A DNA stretch of 64,000 nucleotides from Streptococcus sp. 29896 (GTDB lineage: Bacteria > Bacillota > Bacilli > Lactobacillales > Streptococcaceae). Under the pieces are notes generated by a model, which was given only the letters and a program-made list of their open reading frames with translations, was not told where the DNA came from and made no database searches. The position numbers and the translations under genes were made by a program. The stretch covers positions 1,736,001 through 1,800,000 of the forward strand of contig NZ_CP118733.1 of assembly GCF_032594915.1 (NCBI RefSeq), read 5' to 3'. This document shows, piece after piece, positions 53,441 to 61,000 of this stretch. The first letter of the stretch is position 1; each line of letters begins with the position of its first letter.

Positions 53441-54776
53441 GTGCCCACCTCACACCATCTTTGGTATCCAAGAGCTTGATGCCCTGGGCTGCCAATTCAT
53501 CACGAATGCGGTCAGCCGTCGCAAAATCTCGATTGGCACGCGCTACTTGGCGCTCTTCTATCAAGGCTTCGATCTCGCTATCCAAGACTTCTTCTTCAAA
53601 GACAATACCGAATACTTCTAGCATTTTGCCAAAGGCTTCTTTTACAGTTTCATCGTAGTTGCCTGAGTTGATCCATTTGGCAAAGTCAAAGATAGCCGTA
53701 ATCCCATTTGCCGCATTAAAGTCATCATCCATGGCTGCTTCAAAGGCTGCCAGATGTAATTCAAGAGCTGACTTATCCACAGAGTTTTGCACAGGTTGTG
53801 TATAAGTATTTTTCAGATATTTAAGATTGATTTCCGCATCTGAAATAGCCTTCTCAGTGTAGTTGAGTGGACGGCGGTAGTGCTGGGTCGATAGAAAGAA
53901 TCGCAAGACCTGACCGTCAATTTGTTCCAACATATCATGGGCTGTCAGGAAATTGCCCAAGGACTTGGACATCTTCTCATCGTTGATATTGAGCATGGCA
54001 TTGTGCATCCAATAATTCGCAAAAGTCTGACCAGTCTTGCACTCAGACTGGGCGATTTCATTGGTATGGTGTGGGAACTCCAAGTCCGCACCCCCACCGT
54101 GAATGTCAATGGTAGCTCCCAAAATCTCTGTCGCCATAACCGAACACTCGATATGCCAACCTGGACGACCTGCTCCCCAAGGACTTTCCCAAGACACTTC
54201 GCCTGGCTTGGCAGTTTTCCACAAGGCAAAGTCGAAAGGATGTTCTTTCAGCTGACCTTCTCCCTCAACCCGACCAGAAGCACCAGCCTCCAAGTCAGAC
54301 AGGGTTTTGTTGGCCAAACGAGCATAGTTTTCAGCCTTTTCCACACGGAAATAAACATCCCCAGCCGCCTCGTAGGCATAGCCCTTGTCAATCAAGACCT
54401 GCACAAAATCAATGATTTCATCCATATAGTCGATGACACGAGGATTTTTGGTAGCAGGTTTGACACCCAGTTTTGCCACATCTTCCTTGAAAGCTACGAT
54501 AAACTTATCAGACAGTTCCTTGGTTGTCATGCCAGCTTCATTAGCAGCTTTGATAATCTTGTCATCCACATCCGTAAAGTTAGAAATGTAGGTTACATCA
54601 AAGCCACGGTATTCAAAGTAGCGACGGATGGTATCAAAAGCCACGACACTACGAGCATTTCCGATATGGATATAGTTATAAACCGTTGGTCCGCAGACAT
54701 ACATCTTGACCTTGCCCTCTTCCAAGGGCACAAAGTCACGCAAACTGCGGGTCATGGTATCGTAAATTTTTATCAT
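53433..54776 (-). CDS. cysS: Cysteinyl-tRNA synthetase
   Basis: This 447-residue class I synthetase has CGPTVYNYIHIGNARS (zinc Cys and HIGH motif, about 28-43) and KMSKS (KMSKSLGN). The ATG at 54776 with AGGAG upstream starts the conserved MIKIYDT; the longer ORF from 54833 reads into the upstream small gene in another frame and is not used. It couples with cysE: cysteine synthesis and its charging onto tRNA are in one operon. Confidence 0.97.
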   Translation of the reverse strand: MIKIYDTMTRSLRDFVPLEEGKVKMYVCGPTVYNYIHIGNARSVVAFDTIRRYFEYRGFDVTYISNFTDVDDKIIKAANEAGMTTKELSDKFIVAFKEDVAKLGVKPATKNPRVIDYMDEIIDFVQVLIDKGYAYEAAGDVYFRVEKAENYARLANKTLSDLEAGASGRVEGEGQLKEHPFDFALWKTAKPGEVSWESPWGAGRPGWHIECSVMATEILGATIDIHGGGADLEFPHHTNEIAQSECKTGQTFANYWMHNAMLNINDEKMSKSLGNFLTAHDMLEQIDGQVLRFFLSTQHYRRPLNYTEKAISDAEINLKYLKNTYTQPVQNSVDKSALELHLAAFEAAMDDDFNAANGITAIFDFAKWINSGNYDETVKEAFGKMLEVFGIVFEEEVLDSEIEALIEERQVARANRDFATADRIRDELAAQGIKLLDTKDGVRWARD

Positions 54777-54784
54777 GCTTTCTC

Positions 54785-54961
54785 CTACTTTTTCTTCCGC
54801 TGGATCCAAAGCAAGACCAGTCGGATCACCCAAAAGATTGCCAAGGCAGCCCAGATATGACCGAGCCCATAGGACCCCCGGCTATAATTTAAAACAGCCA
54901 ACACAATGGCCAAAACCAAATTGACTGGATAGAGCCAGTCGCTTCCTTTAAATGCTTTCAT
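54785..54961 (-). CDS. 58-residue two-helix membrane protein between cysE and cysS
   Basis: The ATG at 54961 has AAGGAG six bases upstream, and a TAG stop at 54785 lies eight bases before the cysS start. The product begins MKAFKGSDWLYPVNLVLAIV, with two hydrophobic segments (about 10-24 and 36-52) and ends QRKKK. Spacing, start signals and amphipathic layout support a real gene. I do not recognise its function. Its place in the cysteine operon may be incidental. Confidence 0.75.
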   Translation of the reverse strand: MKAFKGSDWLYPVNLVLAIVLAVLNYSRGSYGLGHIWAALAIFWVIRLVLLWIQRKKK

Positions 54962-54992
54962 TTGTTACTCCTTTTGCCCCCTTGGTTCAATC

Positions 54993-55610
54993 CTACAAAT
55001 GCGACGAATGGTGACTGGCTTCTCTCAGCTCTGCCAGTTTGGTGGTGTAGTGTTCACGCCCATCTTCCATGTCATGAATGATCTTCTCATCTTTTTGACC
55101 GTGTACACGGACAATTTTAGCTGGCATACCGACCACTGTCACATCTGCTGGAACATCGGCTAGGACAACGGCAGCTGCACCCACTTTAGCATTTTCCCCA
55201 ATCTCAATGGGGCCAATCACTTGAGCATGGGCAGAGACAAGGGCACCTTTTCGAACGGTTGGATGGCGTTTACCCGTATCCTTACCCGTTCCACCAAGCG
55301 TTACCCCGTGGTAAAGCATGACACCAGACTCAATAATAGCTGTCTCACCAATAACCAAACCAGCTCCGTGGTCAATGAAGACTCCCGAAGCAATCTCGGC
55401 GCCTGGATGAATCTCAATATTGGTCCAAAAGCGCCAAAATTGGCTGTGCATCCGAGCCGGGAGTTTAAAGCCTTTTTTCCACATCCAGTGGGACAGACGG
55501 TGGGCAGCCAAGGCCTTGACACCTGGGTAGGTCAAAAGAACTTCCAAGGTCGTCCGTGCTGCCGGATCTTTTTCTTTTACAATCTCAATGGTGTCCTTCC
55601 ACCACCCCAT
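54993..55610 (-). CDS. cysE: Serine O-acetyltransferase
   Basis: This 205-residue hexapeptide-repeat acetyltransferase makes O-acetylserine, the first step of cysteine synthesis. The left-handed beta-helix repeats run from about IHPGAEIASGVFIDHGAGLV through AVVLADVPADVTVVG, including the catalytic His region FIDHGAG and YHGVTLGG. The ATG at 55610 is used because GGAG precedes it by five bases; the GTG-type start at 55616 overlaps that site. It lies between pnp and the small membrane protein gene. Confidence 0.95.
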   Translation of the reverse strand: MGWWKDTIEIVKEKDPAARTTLEVLLTYPGVKALAAHRLSHWMWKKGFKLPARMHSQFWRFWTNIEIHPGAEIASGVFIDHGAGLVIGETAIIESGVMLYHGVTLGGTGKDTGKRHPTVRKGALVSAHAQVIGPIEIGENAKVGAAAVVLADVPADVTVVGMPAKIVRVHGQKDEKIIHDMEDGREHYTTKLAELREASHHSSHL

Positions 55611-55663
55611 AGTCACTCCTTCTAGCGAGAAGACAAGCCCGCTACCGAACTTGTCTACTCAGC

Positions 55664-57883
55664 TTATTTCTTTTCAACCTTGTGGAATTTGAATTCACCA
55701 AAGTTGTTATCTTTTTTCTCTTTGTTGTCTTTGTGACGGCGTGGTCTGTCAGAACGCTCACGTTTTTCTGGCTCCACATAACCTTCTGGTTTTGGAAGAA
55801 GAGCCTTCATAGACGCATCGACACGGCCCTTGTCGTCAATCTTGATGACCTTAACATCGACAATATCGCCAATTTCAACTAGGTCTTCTGGTTTATTGAC
55901 ACGAGTCCAAGCCATTTCAGAAACGTGGACCAGGGCATCTGTCTTGTCAAAGAGGTTGACAAAGGCACCGAATTTCTCCAAACGAACCACTTTTGCCTGG
56001 AAGACTTCATCCACTTTTGCTTCACGAACAAGACCAGCAATGATTTCTTTTGTGCGCTCAATTGCAGCACGATCTGGTGAGAAGATCGCCACAAGACCGT
56101 CTTCGTCGATATCGATTTTCACGCCAGTTTCTGCAATAATCTTATCGATGGTTTCGCCACCCTTACCGATGACAATCTTGATTTTATCCACATCAATCTT
56201 GATAGTGTCAATCTTCGGTGCAGTTGGTGCCAAGTCAGGACGAACTTCTGGGATCGTCGCTTCGATGACATCAAGGATTTCAAAACGTGCCTTCTTAGCT
56301 TGTGCCAAGGCTTCTTCCAAGATTTGCGGTGTGATACCGTCAATCTTGATGTCCATTTGAAGGGCTGTGATACCGTCACGGGTACCCGCCACCTTGAAGT
56401 CCATGTCGCCAAAGTGATCCTCAAGACCTTGAATATCGGTCAAGACGGTATAGTTGGTACCGTCTGAAATCAGACCCATAGCAATACCTGCAACTGGTGC
56501 CTTGATTGGTACACCACCTGCCATGAGGGCAAGGGTACCAGCTGTGATAGAAGCCTGCGATGAAGAACCGTTTGATTCCAAAACTTCTGCTACCAAGCGG
56601 ATAGCGTAAGGGAAGTCTTCCAAGCTCGGTAAGACTTGCTCGAGAGCACGCTCTCCAAGAGCACCGTGACCAATCTCACGACGACCTGGTGCACCATAGC
56701 GACCAGTTGAACCAACTGAATATTGTGGGAAATTGTAGTGGTGCAAGAAGCGTTTCTTGTACTCATCGTCCAATCCGTCGATGATTTGGGTTTCACCCAT
56801 TGGAGCCAAGGTCAAGACTGAAAGTGCCTGAGTTTGACCGCGTGTAAAGAGGCCTGATCCGTGAACGTTTGGCAAGAAGTCCACTTCTGCATCCAGCGGA
56901 CGAATCTCATCGACACGGCGTCCATCTGGGCGGACCTTGTCTTCTGTAATCAAACGACGAACTTCTGCATGCTCCATGAGTTCCAAGATTTCATGGACAT
57001 CCCGCATGATGCGGTCAAATTCTTCGTGTTCAGCGTATTTTTCTTCGTAGGCTGCGATGACGGTTTCACGAACGGCATTGGTCGCATCTTCACGGGCCAA
57101 TTTTTCTTCTACCTGCACCGCTTTTTTCAAATCGTCATTGTAAGCTGCGACAATCTCTGCCTGCAATTCTGGATCCACTTGAAGAAGCTCCACATCTGCT
57201 TTTTCCTTGCCGACTGCTGCCACGATTTGATTTTGGAAGTCAAGGAGTTCTTGAATAGCCGCATGACCTTTGAGGAGTGCCTCCAACATAATGTCTTCTG
57301 ACAATTCTTTAGCGCCAGACTCTACCATGTTGATGGCGTCCTTGTTACCAGCTACTGTCAAGTCAAGGAGAGACTCTTCCATCTGAGCCTTATCAGGGTT
57401 GATGATGAGTTCACCATTGACATAGCCGACTTGGACACCTGCGATTGGGCCGTTGAATGGAATATCTGAGATTGCCAATGCCAATGAAGAACCAAACATA
57501 GCTGCCATTGGAGCAGAAGCGTCTGGATCGTAAGAAAGCACTGTGTTGATGACTTGGACTTCGTTACGGAAACCTTCCGCAAACATTGGGCGGATCGGAC
57601 GGTCAATCAAACGAGCGGTCAAGGTCGCATCAGTTGACGGACGGCCTTCACGCTTCATCCAGCCACCTGGGAATTTCCCAGCAGCGTACATTTTCTCTTC
57701 ATAATTGACTTGGAGGGGGAAGAAATCACCCGTCGCCATTTTTTTTGACATAACTGCCGCTGTAAGAACTGTGGAGTCGCCATAGCGAACGACCACCGCA
57801 CCGTTGGCTTGTTTGGCAACCTGGCCAGTTTCAACGACCAATTTTTTGCCAGCAAAAACCGTTTCAAATACTTGTTTTGACAT
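55664..57883 (-). CDS. pnp: Polynucleotide phosphorylase
   Basis: This 739-residue enzyme has two RNase PH domains, the KH domain ([14 protein letters not shown], about 565-578) and an S1 domain (about 625-695), and ends in a charged tail rich in Lys, Arg and Asp. It degrades RNA 3' to 5' using phosphate and is part of the RNA degradosome-like network with RNase Y and others. AGGAGA precedes the ATG at 57883. A long hairpin in the leader (57908-57970) may serve autoregulation. Confidence 0.98.
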   Translation of the reverse strand: MSKQVFETVFAGKKLVVETGQVAKQANGAVVVRYGDSTVLTAAVMSKKMATGDFFPLQVNYEEKMYAAGKFPGGWMKREGRPSTDATLTARLIDRPIRPMFAEGFRNEVQVINTVLSYDPDASAPMAAMFGSSLALAISDIPFNGPIAGVQVGYVNGELIINPDKAQMEESLLDLTVAGNKDAINMVESGAKELSEDIMLEALLKGHAAIQELLDFQNQIVAAVGKEKADVELLQVDPELQAEIVAAYNDDLKKAVQVEEKLAREDATNAVRETVIAAYEEKYAEHEEFDRIMRDVHEILELMEHAEVRRLITEDKVRPDGRRVDEIRPLDAEVDFLPNVHGSGLFTRGQTQALSVLTLAPMGETQIIDGLDDEYKKRFLHHYNFPQYSVGSTGRYGAPGRREIGHGALGERALEQVLPSLEDFPYAIRLVAEVLESNGSSSQASITAGTLALMAGGVPIKAPVAGIAMGLISDGTNYTVLTDIQGLEDHFGDMDFKVAGTRDGITALQMDIKIDGITPQILEEALAQAKKARFEILDVIEATIPEVRPDLAPTAPKIDTIKIDVDKIKIVIGKGGETIDKIIAETGVKIDIDEDGLVAIFSPDRAAIERTKEIIAGLVREAKVDEVFQAKVVRLEKFGAFVNLFDKTDALVHVSEMAWTRVNKPEDLVEIGDIVDVKVIKIDDKGRVDASMKALLPKPEGYVEPEKRERSDRPRRHKDNKEKKDNNFGEFKFHKVEKK

Positions 57884-57907
57884 GAATGTTCTCCTAATTG
57901 TTAGTTT

Positions 57908-57970
57908 ACGTGTTTTCTACAAAGTTCAACCCAATAGTATTACTGGATTCAGCTTTGCACAAAACCACGT
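57908..57970 (-). promoter_or_regulatory. Long leader hairpin of pnp
   Basis: Arms 57953-57970 and 57908-57924 pair (ACGTG, TTTT and CAAAG blocks) into a long imperfect stem with an internal loop, 25 bases before the ATG. In enterobacteria a leader stem cut by RNase III controls pnp; a similar role here is only an analogy. Confidence 0.5.
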
Positions 57971-58027
57971 ATCCAGTCTATTTTACCATATTATTTCCTT
58001 TTTTTCCCATAGAAATCCCTCTTCTAA

Positions 58028-58065
58028 CGAAAAAATAAAGAAGACCAGACTAGGGTCTGATCTTC
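58028..58065 (-). terminator. Terminator of the GH84 surface enzyme gene
   Basis: GAAGACCAGAC-type arms (58040-58050 and 58054-58065) with a short loop, followed by TTTATTTTTT on the minus strand. Confidence 0.85.
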
Positions 58066-58096
58066 TTGCTTCGGGAAGAGATTTGGGGCTATCCCC

Positions 58097-61000
58097 TTAT
58101 TCTTCTCTGCGTTTTGCACGCGCAACCAAGCCAAGTGTCGCAAGTACACTGAGCCCTGTAAGGAGATAGGACTGGTCTTGACTGCCTGTTTCTGGCAACT
58201 GAGCTTGGGAAACAGCTGCTTTGGTTTCTTGAACGGTAGCTGATTGGCTAGCAGCTTGTGGGGCTAGCGGTTTTCTACCAACTTCTAGGATTTCATCCTG
58301 TGCTTCTTCCAGTACCATGGTATGGACAATGCGCTGGGAAAGAACAACCCCATTCTCAGTGACTACCTGAACAAAGACACGCTCTCTGCCTGCTTTTCCT
58401 GCCTGTACCAGGCGGGTCACTCCGACTGGCAAGTCAGGATTGTCAAGCACTTGACGACCATAGCCACGTTCTCTTTCGAGAATATCCAGGCGTGGTTTTT
58501 CATGAGTCAGAGATAGGAGGCCACTTTCTGGCTTCACAGTCCATACCCACTCATCTGAACCTGGCTGACTTGTCTCACTGCCTGGCGTTGGCTGATCTGG
58601 CTGACTTGTCTCGCCGCCTGTTGTTGGTTGATCTGGCTGGCTGGTCTCACCGCCTGGCGTTGGCTGGTCTGGCTGACTTGTCTCGCCGCCTGTTGTTGGT
58701 TGATCTGGCTGGCTTGTCTCGCCGCCTGTTGTTGGTTGATCTGGCTGGCTGGTCTCACCGCCTGTTGTTGGTTGATCTTCAATTGGAGTTTCTTGATCAA
58801 TTTCCGCATGATAAGTAGATAACTCATAGAACTCTGGACGTCCACCAGTCCATGACAGGTCAAGATCCAGCAAGTGAGCTACATCTTGTCCCAGGACAAA
58901 GGTTTGAAGACTATTGGTTACTGCCCCCAACTCAACCCATTCAGGACCAGCATCTTGGCCTTGGCGAATCACACGAGCTCGTAACTGGACACTGGATCCT
59001 GCCGGAAGACTAGAAATCAGCTTCACATGGTTGACCCCTGTCTTTTCAGATAGGTGGTAGACGAGGTGCCCCTGATCCTTAGCCGGTTTGTAGGAGCTGA
59101 GTACCTTGCGGTCCACTAAGTTGGTGTAGAGGTTCTCGGCTGCTTCACCACCATCTCCTGTCACAGTTGGATCATTGATGGTTTTGACAAATTCACTATC
59201 ATTGATGACCATTTCTGTGAAGCCTACGAAGCGGTAATCGTAGTTGGCGGTGAAATAAATGCGGAGGTACTTAGCATTGACAGGTGTTTCCAGGCTACCT
59301 TCGATATAACGGTTGCCTGGCAGGTTAGAATCATGTGTCCAACCGTCTCCCAGAGAATCATCCCTCGAAGCATTGGCCTGACCATCTCCAACTGTCACAA
59401 TATCTACCCAATCCTGGCCGTTTTGGCTGACCTGAATCTTGCCATCACGGAGGTAGTTCTTGGTGCCATCTTGGATATAGGCACGGATCTTACGGATTGG
59501 TCGTTGCACACCTAGTTCTAGGACAATTTCACCCCCCTGGCGTGGAACATCTGCGAATTCGACAAAGTTATTGTAGACTCCATCAAAGAGTTGACCTAGG
59601 TTCTTAATCCGACGAACATCATTGTTGCCATAGACTTGGTTAATGCCTAAGGTAGTTGATTTCAACTTATCTGGATGGATTTCCTTAGTTTCAACCAACA
59701 ATTCTGAACTACCAAGATTTTGACTGGTCTGCCCCTTGTTTATCAGTCGGATATAGCGAGCCAAAGGTTGCTCGGACAACTGGTCAAGCTGGTACCATTC
59801 AACTGCGTTTGGTGAATAAACCAAATCCAATTGACTACCTGTTGCTTGCAAGGATTCCAACTCATGGAGGCGGTCTAACTTGATACCAACAAAGTCGCCT
59901 GGCGCTAGCTGAGTAGTTGCAGGCAATGGTAGACGGTAGGAACCAAGTGTCTCAAAGACTGGACTATTTTCCAGACTGGCGATACTTGTTTCAACCATAT
60001 CTCTGCGTCCTTCATTGGTCTCTACTGAGAAGTCCTTGATACGCCACCATTTTGGCAGGTTTTCCGTATTGCGCACACGGATGTATTGGGCTTCAAATTC
60101 TTGACTGACTTCTTTCAGCTGCTCGCCAGAAAGGGAAGTAAGATTGGTCCAGTCGGTTCCGTTGACAGAGTATTCCAAGACACCTTTGTTAAGTTTGTCC
60201 CCTGTTCCCTGTGCCAAACGAACCTTGCTGATTGGTTTCACTTGGCCTAGGTCGAGCTGTACCCAAGCTTCGGCAGGTGTGGTATCTCGTTGAGAACCAG
60301 CAGTATCAGCATTAGCAAACATTGCTTCTGTCGCATCATTGCCATCTTTGATTTGGGCTTCACTGGTTTGCCCCTTGTAAACCAAATTAGTACTGTGGGT
60401 AATGGCCACACTTGTCTGGCGACTCGCTTCTAATGGCTTGTTGACAGCAATATCACGAATACCAAACCAAGTATTGGCCTTATCGCTTGTCGCAATCATC
60501 CGCACCGCTTTGGCCTTCAGGCCCAAGTTAGAGAAGGTTATGAGAGCTTCACTACCTGTGTAAGTATGACCTGGGATTGGCAGCCATTCTCCGTCTTCTG
60601 TCTGGTATTGGATAGCTGCGGCTGAGAAGGTGTCACGCAGGTTGCTGACAGCTCCCATGGCAAAGGTCAAGCTGTCCAAATCGATGGTCTTGTTGAATTC
60701 CAAACCAACATAGTCACCTGTCGAAATGGTGTTTGGATTCTTGAAGAGGAGTTGAGTCGATAGGTCACCGTCTAGGATATTGGCTACACTTCCTTCTGCT
60801 CCTGAGCGATTGGTGATCAAGCGGCTATTGATGCGGTCTGGATAGAGCTCTGACTCGACTTGACCTGCAAGGAATTCCAAGAGGTGCAAGATAAATGGTC
60901 GGATATGCTGCACGCCCAGCTCTGCTTTTTCATAATGGTTCACATACCAGAAGGTATAGCCTTTGGACTGTTCATAGAGACCAAGACCGCGGTTATAGTG

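Noticed and set aside
54777..54833. Longer cysS start (19 extra residues)
   Set aside because: The extension overlaps the small membrane protein gene in another frame, has no ribosome binding site, and precedes the conserved MIKIYDT start.
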